Part shown: positions 23,701 through 34,900 of the stretch, in pieces
How positions within the stretch are numbered: position 1 is the first letter of the stretch
Layout of the letters: each line of letters begins with the position of its first letter
Assembly: GCF_026151205.1 (NCBI RefSeq)
Contig: NC_087079.1
Location: forward strand, 6,916,169-6,980,168
Length of the DNA: 64,000 nt
Direction: 5' to 3'
From: Bolinopsis microptera
Taxonomy: Eukaryota; Ctenophora; Tentaculata; Lobata; Bolinopsidae
The notes under the pieces: generated by a model
Database searches by the model: none
Seen by the model: the letters and a program-made list of their open reading frames with translations, nothing else
What the model was told of the DNA's origin: nothing
Translations under genes and position numbers: made by a program

Positions 23701-26700
23701 CAAACATTTGTATCGAATTGGATTACAATGCTAAACCACTTAGACCCAAAACCCCAGATGTTAATATTAACACCCAATATCTCAGACCCAGAGCACCAAT
23801 CTTATCATTAGACAAAAATCAGGTCAACAAACCTGTTAGCTTTACTGGTGAGCTATGTATTCATTGTGCTACGATGCCACAAGGAAACTGTTGTCATGTG
23901 TGTGAAATGCAACCGAAACGACCGAGCTCAAGAACAAGACTGAGGTTACCATCAGCTGAGAAACTTAAAGCTAAGTCTCCTGTTCTTGTGATCAACAAAC
24001 CGTTTAGAAAACACGAAAAAAGTTCTTCTTCGGACAAAGGAAGGCGCTCACCATCAAGCAAAGAAAATGAAGTGACTGAACCTGGAGACCCTTCAGAGTG
24101 GGAAGACAACAAAGCAACACTTCCTGGTACTTCAGGCGGATGTTTAATTTGTTCTTGTGATCAGGCCGGATTTAACTGCTCGTGTATTGGTGAGAGGTCG
24201 AGTGAAGCAGACTTTAGCAGAACTGGATTTGCGGTAGGTTTGCACCAAAGGGATGAAGTTACTTTCGCTCTGTCGGCGGACCCTGTAAATAACAAACCAA
24301 ATTATCCAATCCTGAATATTCGAGCTCCAGTCCTAGACGAGATAGATGAGACTTCAAACAGTTCTTCAATCACATCAACCGATAACACTACAGAAAATTC
24401 CAACACTGACTCATTTGTAAAGGCTCTCAATAAATTATCCGGTCCCGCCCACTCAGCAGACACCTTGAGGTTCAACACCAAGGACACGCTCAAGAAGAGA
24501 GTCTTGATAAGTGAATCGTGTGAAGTTATCAACTCAAAACGTCACAACAACACAGCTGTGGACAGGAAAAGGGTAGCCAGCCAGGAGGATGAAATCAGAT
24601 TGAGATACGATGACATGATGAGACATCATCACTCAGTCATAGGTTGCGGCGCTCAGCCCATAGCGTGGACAACATCTTCGCTGGGCCCTAAAACTACAAC
24701 TGTTCAAGCATATAAGGATCCGATAGCTTCTTTAGATGTTATCACACCATCATTTGGGGTTATTTCACCATCACATTCAACTCACCCCATTGTAACATTA
24801 CCAGATACAGATCGCGATGCTGTGAGAACTTCTTGTGATGTGATGGCTCAGCAGAGATTATCAACATTTTGCAGCAATCCAATTCCCAAAAAAGAGGTCC
24901 CGGAAAAGACTGACTTACCATCCTTGCATCACTTTAAACCAGTTGACAACGAATCTGATCAAGATTACCCGATCGACTTCTTCCTGGAACCAAAGCAGCG
25001 AATAACTGGTCTACAACTATGCGAGTGTAACTCGGATTCAGAGATAGTGGAAGATAACAAATGTACTGATATCGACCCTACACAGGCGTTCGATTATATT
25101 TCTGATGATGACTGTCCTGAAGATGATTTGCTTTTGCATTTTCATAATAATCTACGTCATGCCATACCGGAATATTTACATGAACATTCAGAGGAGATAA
25201 GCCTATCTGTGTGTAGACAGATAACGCTGAAGAATGGTTTTGATGGGTTAGAGGCAGAGGAAAAATGTGTCCACCAATGCATGGCGGGATATGAATGTGA
25301 TTGTATTGCAACCTCAGAAAATGAAGAGGAGTGCCAAAGTGATCTCAATCTCATGGGTAAGTTTACATTATTTCTTTACGAAGCTTAATAAAGTCAGTCT
25401 CTGTCGAAGTTGGAAAAGAAATGCCTTTAAACTCCTTTCAATAGTTACACTTACTGTTTGTGTTAGGGAAAAGTTGATTTCTTTCGTCTAAAAATTAATT
25501 CCCGTTTAAACTAAACGTAAAGAGTGTCCTCGTAGTCGTAGTCAAAAAGCAATCAATCTCTCGAGAGCTCTAGCACGTTAAGTATTTAACTTTATGTACG
25601 GAAATGATTAGTTCATGTCAAAAACTTGGTGGGAATTTACCTACAAATTAAAAAATCTCACGAGGTGCTATTCCCTCGAAGCGCAAAGTTGGTTTTGATT
25701 TTTGATTAAATTTAAAGTATTTAATCTTAACTTTGCAAGTGCAACTGCAAGGAGGTATTTAATTTTTGCATTTTTGACAAGACTTTCACCTTTCACTTTT
25801 GATCACCTCGCTACATATCTACTTCAAGTTCATGTTGTAAATTTAGATCTCGACAGATCTCACCGATTAAATGAAGGATGATGATAGTAATCACTTTATA
25901 CTACACGTGACTATCACGTGACTTATTTAAACACGTTCTTTAGACGGCCCCGACAGTCTTCATCTTGTCACGTGATCGAAACAGTTTTTCGCCGATAACT
26001 CGACAGGGGAGCATTTTGCCATTTTAACCTTATTATAATAATAGGAAGTTTAGAATGATTCAAAATTTGCGTCCAAAAATACATCGATATTCAAGTTGAT
26101 TTCGGCTTTAGAGTTTTAGAATAATCTCGACATGACATTCGTGTGCAACTGTGCAGAGTGATTTAGCACACTCATTAAATGGCAGTTATATCCATTATTT
26201 GTTATCGTGGGAGCTACCCTCCCTTTTATTTTAAAGCTGTGATCGTGGAGCACTTCAAGTAAATTATAAAATTGTAGTGCCACATAATATATCAATCGGA
26301 GCAGTTTTAAAGTTCAAACAATGATCACACACTCAAGCATGTGGGTCACTTAGATAATCCAACTGCCAACCATATGTTTAAACATCTCAAATCAATCTAT
26401 TAAACTCATTATCGATCATATTATAACTCCCGCAGCGTCAAGAACAGACAAGCTAAAGAACAGTGATAATTCGAGTAATGACGTCATCACACAGGGTGAT
26501 GACGTCACAACTCTTGGGGAATCGCTGGAGGTAGAGCAGGTTAAGATTACCATTAACAACAACAATATCCTGGAATCATACACCATGTTAAGAGACCGGG
26601 ATGTGTGTCATCACGATCAGGTGGTCAAGGAGAGATACCCAGGAGTAGTGTTCGAGAGTGAATATGAAATAATGAGAACTGTTTCCAACCTTGATCAGAT

Positions 26701-27352
26701 CAAAACAGTTTCTCCTGAGCCTATATACCAGGGACCTAAATCTAACCCTAGATCAATCTGCCTTGATTTTAGTGTTCATTCAACCAAACCAAAAGCGAGA
26801 GTTAGGGCACCGTCATTCTTTACAAAGCGACAGAAGAAACCCTCAAATATCTACGATAAGGTCCGTGATTCGTCGGGCGACGATGAAGATAAGCCAGACA
26901 AGAAGCAGACGATTGGAAAGACGATTAAGAACTTTGTGAAAAAGTTTGGTTTGAAAAGGAGACGTAAATTCAGCCACAACTCAACCTCAGGATCAGACCA
27001 CGAGTCTGGCTCAGAATCCTGCACCATAACCAAGGGAGGACCGCGCGAAAATACACTCCATTCCAGCAGCACATCTTCCCTTACCAGCCTCAGTAGGTCT
27101 GTCACGTCATGCTATGACGTCACAAACATTGGTGACGTCATGAGTAATCTTGCTCCCTCTAAACCAAATCGGTCTAGAAGTAAGACTAAGAGTGTGGATG
27201 AGTGTAGGACAGGGACTACAACTAGTTCTACAGTGTGTAGCAGTAGTGAGTACTGTAGATGTCAGTGTCAGAATCAAAGGAAGGGATGTTGTCAGGGTCA
27301 ATTTCATCATCCAGTTACGATGGACTGGGATGATTATCGGATTATGGGATGA
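17766..27352 (+). CDS. Giant low-complexity repeat protein (about 2835 aa), two exons, not recognised
   Basis: Exon 1 is 17766-25356 and exon 2 is 26436-27352. The donor ATGG|GTAAGT and acceptor CCCGCAG join in phase 1, and both flanks are open. Order along the protein: a basic N-terminus (1-140); about 20 SAQSGKQ heptads (145-282); a Cys-rich block of CKCEC/EFCQ units (317-395); Pro/Gln decapeptides of GQQPGQHPLP type (about 657-1775); then 1060 residues of non-repetitive, polar, Ser-rich sequence with scattered Cys clusters (CLICSCD, NCSCIG, CRCQCQ). There is no signal peptide or transmembrane segment. The non-repetitive regions, open for over 1000 codons and continued by exon 2 in phase, make it a real gene. 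I do not recognise the family. The start is the first ATG after an in-frame stop at 17736; the codon before it is GTG. Function unknown. Confidence 0.8.
18201..18612 (+). repeat. 21-bp coding tandem repeat (SAQSGKQ heptads)
   Basis: About 20 copies of a 21-bp unit encode Ser-Ala-Gln-Ser-Gly-Lys-Gln. A few copies differ (Lys to Asn, Gly to Asp, synonymous GGA). Near-identity at the DNA level points to recent homogenisation. All six frames are open across it, which explains the overlapping long frames on both strands. Confidence 0.95.
18715..18950 (+). repeat. Cys-rich CKCEC coding repeats
   Basis: Three near-identical 39-bp units encode 13 residues with the pattern CKCECxNKEFCQ. They are followed by two diverged units (FRCECKDKKFCD, CDCKETFCNC). 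The Cys-x-Cys-x-Cys spacing would suit metal binding or disulfide cross-linking; neither is shown. Without a signal peptide, an intracellular metal-binding role is as likely as an extracellular one. Confidence 0.8.
19735..23090 (+). repeat. 30-bp coding minisatellite (Pro/Gln decapeptides)
   Basis: About 110 copies of a 30-bp unit encode GQQPGQHPLP and variants (PLPGHHPGQH, CPSQQP, PFPGQQ). The central part is nearly pure; the edges are more varied and include Cys. The array lacks stops in several frames, so long frames of 800 to 1165 codons appear in other registers on both strands; these are shadows. A Pro/Gln-rich array of this kind is expected to be extended and disordered. Confidence 0.95.
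20501..22786 (+). repeat. Tandem segmental duplication of about 1.13-1.16 kb within the coding array
   Basis: The block 20501-21658 is followed directly by a second copy, 21659-22786. The offset is 1158 bp at the left end and 1128 bp from 20973/22101 onward, so the second copy has lost one 30-bp unit. Rare variants (WPVQQPGEHP, the QQPFPG step, SAQNPGQQPCP) recur in the same order in both, proving block duplication on top of unit-level repetition. Confidence 0.85.
25357..26435 (+). other. Intron of the giant repeat-protein gene
   Basis: It runs from GTAAGT to CCCGCAG, 1079 bp, in phase 1. If it were retained, the frame would end 10 codons later at 25386-25388. It contains three CACGTG motifs between 25900 and 25980; nothing else is recognised. 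Confidence 0.75.
26436..27352 (+). CDS. Second exon of the giant repeat-protein gene
   Basis: It encodes the C-terminal 304 residues: an acidic/polar stretch, then a strongly basic segment (KKFGLKRRRKF) typical of a nuclear localisation signal or an acidic-partner site, Ser-rich runs and a final Cys cluster (CRCQCQ). The stop is TGA at 27350-27352. Four TGACGTCA octamers lie inside it. An ATG at 26585 is internal and need not be a start, because the frame continues upstream to the acceptor in the phase of exon 1. Confidence 0.8.
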
Positions 27353-27925
27353 TAAATTGTAACCGTTATACATTTACACAAATGATCGGTAGCCCGTAGC
27401 AGTTACTTTGGAAGTAGGAGATGTGAAGCGTTTGTGTCTGAGAAATATTTTAATTTTTGATTTTTTACAACAAATGAGAACACTGATTAAGATATTTTCA
27501 AGACATAATGTAGATATTCACATATTATATGGTTCACGAAACTACGCAAAACATTTTTCTCTGTCCATTTATAATGCTAAGGGTGATCGAGAAGCTGAGC
27601 TCTTACATTCTTACAAACAATTTTAAAATTTTGACACAAACTAGGGTATTCAATTACTCTCCTTGAAACGACAGAAACTTTATCAGTGAACAAATTGTGG
27701 TAGATTATACTATTACTGTTTTAATTCCTAGACTATCATTACACCTAATTGTAATCTAAAATAACACCTAGACCTAAGAAAAGTTACAACATCGAATTTA
27801 GATATACAAATTAGAATTTAGACATATCAAAAGGGGGAGTTGACTAATCTGTCAGTATAAAACAAAAACACTATCCAAGAAGACCGACCAGCGGAATTCC
27901 ACAGGAACATCTCGAAGTGGGATAT

Positions 27926-27954
27926 GGTTAGGGTTAGGGCTAGGGTTAGGGTTA
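27926..27954 (+). repeat. Short interstitial TTAGGG telomere-like tract
   Basis: About four to five units of GGTTAGGG type, one with a T-to-C change (GGGCTAGGG). It is too short to be a telomere. It may be a chance or repair-inserted tract and is consistent with the metazoan telomere repeat. Confidence 0.8.
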
Positions 27955-28287
27955 CGTGCAGGGGTGGGGTAAGGTTATGGTTCAAGCGGATTCGCTGGTC
28001 AGACTTCTTGAACACTGCCAAAACACTTTAATTAAGGTGGGCGGTGGTAAAAAGCGAGTTATCATCTCCATAAACGTGTCCACGGTTGCCATGGTTACCA
28101 CGGTTGCCATGGTTACCACGGTTGCGGTGGTGTGTTACAATATACTATCTTATTCATAATCGCATATACAAAAATAACCAACAAAATAACGATTGCTTCC
28201 TATATTATTATTCAGATAACGTCTACAGTACGGACAGTAAAATCTAAAAACAGAGTTCTGATTATCAGTGTCTGGCGTCTTCAGTTC

Positions 28288-28380
28288 CTAGGTATCTTCT
28301 AGTACGCCCCATAGGTATCTTCTAGTACGCACGATATGTATCTTCAAGTACGCCCGATAGGTATCTTCTAGTACGCCCTA
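28288..28380. repeat. Four tandem units of about 24 bp
   Basis: Units of the form GGTATCTTCTAGTACGCCC recur four times with a few substitutions (one AAGTACG, one GCACG). It is non-coding and lies in the convergent intergenic region. Confidence 0.8.
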
Positions 28381-28652
28381 TCTGTCAGATTATGATGTTC
28401 TGTATCCTACATAACAGGGGTAATTATTGTTCTTCGGTAGTTATGATAATAATAATCTGAAGTGATAAGTCTCGTCAGACTGTGGGGTTTAGTCCGCTCA
28501 AATCACTCTGGTGTAGGAAGATAGTCTGAAGTCTGATATTTTTGGTTGTATGTTCTTTATCTGGGGGAACCGGGAATTAGTTTATACAGAAGGTCAGGGT
28601 TATAGAACTCAAATTTCAATGGTATTCAATCGACTTTGCAGAACATCATGTT

Positions 28653-28709
28653 GTTAGTGGGCATGTTGTGGCAACATGCCAACATTGTTGTGGCAACATG
28701 CCAACTAAC
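28653..28709 (-). repeat. Inverted repeat just after the RasGEF stop codon
   Basis: The outer arms GTTAGTGGGCATGTTG and CAACATGCCAACTAAC pair at 15 of 16 positions. The inner sequence (GGCATGTTGTGGCAACATGCC) is itself a 9-bp stem with a 3-nt loop. On the minus strand it begins 50 nt after the RasGEF stop, inside the presumed 3' UTR. Confidence 0.7.
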
Positions 28710-28759
28710 ACTTAAATGCCTCTTCACATGTTCAGGGATCTTATAAATTATTGCTATCA

Positions 28760-31700
28760 TTAAACTAACTTGGGTTTCTTGGGCTCGATCTGTAAGGACA
28801 TCTCGTAGAGGGTCTCCTCGTCCAGTGCGTTTAGTTGTTGTAGAGGAGCTACTATTGAGGGGACAACTTCGAAATGGTAGGGCGTGTGCTGGGGGTGACA
28901 AATTAGAATAAACTGTTCATGTGTTATTTACTTCTTTAAATGTTAACTCAGGACTTTAAAATAAATAATAAGACTTTTGTTGGGTAAAGTTTGTTATAAA
29001 ACCACACGAACACTGAACAGTACCGGGAAGGGATCTGGACCTAATACAATTATAATTTATTATTAACCTAAATAAAAATTTACCTAACTATATTTTACCT
29101 GGTAAAGTCGGAGACGGTTAATAATGTCATTAATGTAGGTACACTTCATGAAGTTGATCATGCCATTAACTACTGTAGGGTTACACTCCGTAGCGAAAGT
29201 GAGGTCTGACATGAAGAGTCCAACGTAGGGGATACAGGGTGGGTTAGACTGAGGGGGAGGGTATTGTTAGTTAACGTAGGGGATACAGGGTGGGTTAGAC
29301 TGAGGGGGAGGGTATTGTTAGTTAACGTAGGGGATACAGGGTGGGTTAGACTGAGGGGGAGGGTATTGTTAGTTAACGTAGGGGATACAGGGTGGGTTAG
29401 ACTGAGGGGGAGGGTATTGTTAGTTAACGTAGGGGATACAGGGTGGGTTAGACTGAGGGGGAGGGTATTGTTAGTTAACGTAGGGGATACAGGGTGGGTT
29501 AGACTGAGGGGGAAGGTATTGTTAGTTAACGTAGGGGATACAGGGTGGGTTAGACTGAGGGGGAGGGTATTGTTAGTTAACGTAGGGGATACAGGGTGGG
29601 TTAGACTGAGGGGGAGGGTATTGTTAGTTAACGTAGGGGATACAGGGTGGGTTAGACTGAGGGGGAGGGTATTGTTAGTTAACGTAGGGGATACAGGGTG
29701 GGTTAGACTGAGGGGGAAGGTATTGTTAGTTAACGTAGGGGATACAGGGTGGGTTAGACTGAGGGGGAGGGTATTGTTAGTTAACGTAGGGGATACAGGG
29801 TGGGTTAGACTGAGGGGGAGGGTATTGTTAGTTAACGTAGGGGATACAGGGTGGGTTAGACTGAGGGGGAGGGTATTGTTAGTTAACGTAGGGGATACAG
29901 GGTGGGTTAGACTGAGGGGGAGGGTATTGTTAGTTAACGTAGGGGATACAGGGTGGGTTAGACTGAGGGGGAGGGTATTGTTAGTTAACGTAGGGGATAC
30001 AGGGTGGGTTAGACTGAGGGGGAGGGTATTGTTAGTTAACGTAGGGGATACAGGGTGGGTTAGACTGAGGGGGAGGGTATTGTTAGTTAACGTAGGGGAT
30101 ACAGGGTGGGTTAGACTGAGGGGGAGGGTATTGTTAGTTAACGTAGGGGATACAGGGTGGGTTAGACTGAGGGGGAGGGTATTGTTAGTTAACGTAGGGG
30201 ATACAGGGTGGGTTAGACTGAGGGGGTGGGTATTGTTAGTTAACGTAGGGGATACAGGGTGGGTTAGACTGAGGGGGGAGGGTATTGTTAGTTTCATTAT
30301 TGGTTTAATTATTAGTTTAATTATTAGTTTAATTATTAGTTTAATTATTAATTAATGGGTTGTTAATTATAAATTATTAGTAATCAATTAGTAGTTTTTT
30401 ATCGGAATGGGTTAAATTAGTTCAATCAGTAAAGGGTTCCTTTATCTGTAAACCAGTTCGTGATTTTCCATACTTTTAGAAACTCTAAAAAATATAGAGA
30501 GTCTAATATCGTTAAATTTCGTTTAACTTGAGTATATTATAATTAGACCGTCGTGAAAATTAAGCATGCATAATTGAAAGAAGTCTAAAGTTTGATAGAT
30601 TGTGAAAAACTCTGACAGACATGTGGATATCTATTTCTAAGCGATCGTGATCGCGCACAAATTGATACATTCAGAAATGGCAACAAATTGAGGTTTTGTG
30701 GGCCAGACAGCGAGTTAGGTGTCTTCTAAACGTCTGGTCTTGGTCTGCACTAATGGATCTTCGCGCTCTTCATGGGAACAAATAAGCTTGAAGAATTTCT
30801 TTAAATCTTAAAAAGTCTGTGAGTGTTTATCTGTCACCTGGGAGACTTTCTTGCGGAGGTTCCTGAAGTTACTGTTGGGCAGGATAATCTCGTACAGCTC
30901 GTCATTCCTCTGACATACCTTCCTCTCGACCTGGTGGTGGACGAAAATTAGATGAGTACTAATCTATAAATTTGTAAACAATCAAACTACTTGTATTAGA
31001 TGATTATTAAATTTAATCTATAAATTTGTTAACAATCAAACTACTTGTATTAGATGATTATTAATCTATAAATTTGTTAACAATCAAATTACTTGCATTA
31101 GATAATTATTAATCAATAAATCTGTAAACAAAAGGATTACCGTGTGATTAATTATTAAACTATAGCAACCGACACACATGGCTTAATTAGCACCTCCATA
31201 CAGTTATCAGTCGCTGAACTATAGCAATGCAATTAACATCAACTCGCTAAATGTTGATTAATTAATCCGATAGTTCGGACCCTCTAGACGCACGTGGATT
31301 CTAATAGCAGAGAAATTGTAAACTAATGTAAAGCGCAGTAGTAAGATTACTAAAGATCAGGATAACCCAGTATCCAGATCTAATCCCCTAATTACCCTAA
31401 TTACCCTGCTAAAAGATAACCCCACCTTATTCCAGCTAGCATGTAGCCGGCTGATGGCGCTTCCCTCCAGAGCGTTTATAATAGCTATAAAGGAGCTGAA
31501 GTTGTTCAGCTTGTACAGTTCGTCCGCGATTGAAATGAAGTCTGTGATCAGCTTCGCTCTGTTGGCTTTGTCTTTCTGGGCTAAGATTGACGTGGCTGAA
31601 ATAGTAGCAAGTATTAGAGTATTGGGTGAGGGGTCCTTAAATTCGATTGATGTGTATCTATACTCAGTTATGGAAATAATCTTACCTTGAAGTAGTGATT

Positions 31701-31975
31701 ATTAAAATATTGGCCCGAAAATGGTCTCAATCTAAACACAAATATCAAAAATCAGCTCTCTTACCAGCCCATCTAGTAAGGGTATTCATTCTCTCTGCGA
31801 AGTGAAGAATGTTCTTGGCTTGGTGGGAGTACTTTGGCTTGACCCACGCTTGGTTAACCAGCTCTATTGGCTTTATCTTGGCAAACAAAGCGAAATCCAG
31901 CATGGTTAATTGTCTTGCGATCTCTGGGGGACCGTGGTCGAACAAGGTGGCGTTAGCAGAGAGGTTGGGAGGCAG
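28760..31975 (-). CDS. RasGEF catalytic (CDC25 homology) domain exons
   Basis: Five exons: 31975-31765, 31595-31426, 30930-30838, 29248-29099, 28888-28760. Hallmarks in order: PPEIARQLTMLDFALFAKIK, then PIELVNQAWVK, then SGLEGSAISRL (the conserved block before helix H), NFRNLRKKVS, PPCIPYVGLFMSDLTF with its following GNP-like CNP, and the end block LDEETLYEMSLQIEP. Length and order match a complete CDC25 domain, so catalytic activity is likely. The protein stops about 10 residues after the domain, with no C-terminal RA domain or proline tail. That argues against SOS- and RalGDS-type architecture. Confidence 0.9.
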
Positions 31976-34900
31976 CTGAGAGGAGAGGATGGTTATTAAC
32001 AAGAATATAATGGAAATTCCGAGAAATACAGGCTATGTTATCTCCATTCTCCAGTGAGACCAATGTAATAGGAAGTTGTAAAACTCTACTTATCGGTATA
32101 CCTCACGACTAACACCTCCAAAGGTAGTGTTAATGCAACCTTTGTAAGAGTGTTAGTAACACCTAACTGCTAACATAACTAGACCCCCAATAAGTCTCAT
32201 TTAAATGGTTTTAGTAACACCTTGTACACGGTGTTTAAATGGTGTTAGTAACACCTTAGTGCAGCTTACTTTAAGAGGCGGGGTACGGTTATCTTCCTTC
32301 TTAGAAACTGGAACCTGCACCATCCCCCTCACAACCAGTAACTTCTGCCGTAATATCCGGTACTGTTGGGGGTTGTCATGTGACACACACGTGTGTATAA
32401 AGGACATAAACTCCTTCTGGAGGTGCGGGTTATCTGAAACAGGGAGGTGTTAGAAAGGTGTTAGAAAGGTGTTAGAAAGGTGTTAGAAAGGAGGTGTTAG
32501 AACGGAGGTTTCAGGAGTATTATTATTAGTGGAATTTGTAGATACAGTAGGAAGATGAGACTAAGTAAAGGGTGAGAAGATGAGGAGGAGGAAGCAAGAG
32601 TCAGGACGGGGGGGGGGGGGGGGGGGGGCCAATGACTACCAATGGAGACTTTTGGAGACTAAAAATCATGGGGACTAGAGGTCAACTCGTTGACGTAATT
32701 CACCATTTGTCCCCATAAGTCCCCAGAATTTTTGACAGTTATTTATGGTTTTCAAGTTAGTTTAATAACGATACGATCGAGATGTTTTGTCCAAGATAAG
32801 AGTAGGATAAATCTAAATGGGGACTAATGGAGACTTTTGGGGACTAAAAATCATCTAAATGGGGACTAATGGAGACTTTTGGGGACTAATGGGGACTAAA
32901 AATCATGGGGACTCGGGGTAAAATCGTTGACGTAATTTCCCAAGTCCCCAAAAGTAGTCATTGGCCCCCCCCCCCCCCCCCCCGTCAGGACACTAAAAAG
33001 GTTGACGTGCGCTTTTTTGTGTCACTTTCATCTCCGAACTTACTCTCGAAATCGTCTCCGTCCGTGACCCACAACTTGAGGCAGTTGATAACACCGTTCT
33101 GGATTCCTATCCGGTACTTGACAAACTCCTCCATAGTCATGTTCGGATCACGTGGTACATTGTACCGTTGTACCAGTTTCCGTAACAACTGCTTCGGAGT
33201 TGTGAACGCCTGAAACGAGCGGTTAGATTCCAGTTTTATGGGGGCAAAAACTTATTTTTATAAAGTATTTTAGTAATTTCCCGTTTACCTTTTTTTACGG
33301 TATTTATTTTCCTTCTTATAAATACTCGGTGTTTAAGTAATCTTTTCTGTTGATTTGTCGTCAAAGGCTGATTTAATAAGCAGTTAGCCTGTCAACTTGT
33401 AAAGTAGATCCTATAACTTCGCATTTTTTGGGGGCATTGAGCGCTGGGAATCTCTCTAAATTTCGTTTAGCTTGAATAATTTCGATCATGACAATCATCA
33501 AAATTAAGCATGCATAATTAAAAGCATTTTAAAGTCTAAAATATCGTGAAAAACGGTGACAGACACGTCCTGGACATATTAACACTTTTCACAATCCCAT
33601 TCTTAACGATCATAATAGCGCACAAATTGTTACATTTAGAAATGGCAACAATTTGAGGTTTGCGGTGCAAACAGTGGGTTGCGAGGCTGCACAACGCTGG
33701 TCTGGTCCATACTTTAATAATATATTAATGAGTAAACTTATTCACGAGTATTAAGCCGGCACCCAACTCTCTTTAAACACTTTACCCTTTTTAAAACACT
33801 GCGTTTTTCCACACAAACTGTCTGACTAGACATTTTGCAAATAGACAAAATCATTTCGTGCGGTCTAAACGGTCGGGACGGTAACCAAAGTGAGACAGGT
33901 CCCGCTTAGTTAAACTGTTTGTTAGTCAAGTTTTATTTGATTCATTTAACATGACTTCATTATAATCTCACAGTAGTGATTATAGCGATAAAGCTAACAA
34001 ATCTATAAGTTAGGGGTGATCATTTATCAGTATTACCTGGTAGGTAAGGAGGAAGACTTTAACAAAGTTTATCCGATAACTCCGCGTATCAGTGAGCAGC
34101 TCAACGAACCGGTTAAACGTCCCACTCTTGATCTGAAATAGCAGTTATTAGAACCTGTCAGCCGTTAAAGATAACATAATGTCTGGTTATTTAAAGGATT
34201 GCTCCTCTTTACTCTATATTTTAAATGGTGGAATTTAGCTCAAAATTCAAACGATAAGGTAATCCCCATCCAAACGATAAAATATCATTAAAACAGTTGC
34301 TCGGAAGTCTCATGGCACACCCGAGTCCACATGGTTTATAAGTTAAGTAAGGAGTAATTCCACCGTACTATAAATATCCACTAGTCTAGACTATTATCTG
34401 TCAATCCCTTCTTCATTTTAGTGGGTTTAATGTTGCCGAAATCCTAACCAAACCACTCAAAAACATGGTTAGATCATGTGTAAGCTTCACTAATATTAAT
34501 ATGGCAGAAACTTATTGAAAGTAAGTTCGTAATACTTAGCGAAAGGGAAGGATAAATTGCAAGAGTCTAGACCACTTCTGTCTTAGTGGCTCAGATATTA
34601 ATCAAGTCGGTAAGAAACTGGATGCGTTGAAGTTCCGCGGAACAGAGATACAATTTATAAGGAAAGCACGTATGAATCAAGCATGCTTGTCTTTGCATTT
34701 CGGGTATACTGTTCAACTCAATGGTTTAATTCTGTCAAACTGTGAAAGAGAAAACATGCAGATAAACCAAACATTCCTGCTTAACCAGGAGAAAATCCCA
34801 AGACGAACCTGTCCGTTTTGCTCCTTGATAAGGGTGGCCTCTATCTTGGAGTCGTCGTCCCAAATATTAATATCATCTTCCTCATATATCTTACTCTGCG

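Larger units (their letters stand above)
27353..28759. other. Convergent intergenic region with the two 3' UTRs
   Basis: The plus-strand repeat-protein gene and the minus-strand RasGEF gene end towards each other here. I found no AATAAA placed convincingly for either gene. The region holds the TTAGGG tract, a GGTTGCCATGGTTACCAC duplication near 28081-28130, the roughly 24-bp units at 28288-28380 and a hairpin at 28653-28709. Confidence 0.6.

Noticed and set aside
27926-27954. Chromosome end (telomere)
   Set aside because: Only four to five TTAGGG-like units, internal to unique sequence on both sides and between two genes.
29221-30290. CRISPR array
   Set aside because: The units are contiguous and near-identical, with no unique spacers, in a eukaryotic intron. 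The same holds for the 40-, 44-, 59- and 82-bp arrays.
29170-30355. Open frames of over 360 codons on both strands
   Set aside because: The 51-bp repeat is a multiple of three and lacks stops in those frames. The array is explained by an amplified 3' splice site; the frames have no unique sequence.
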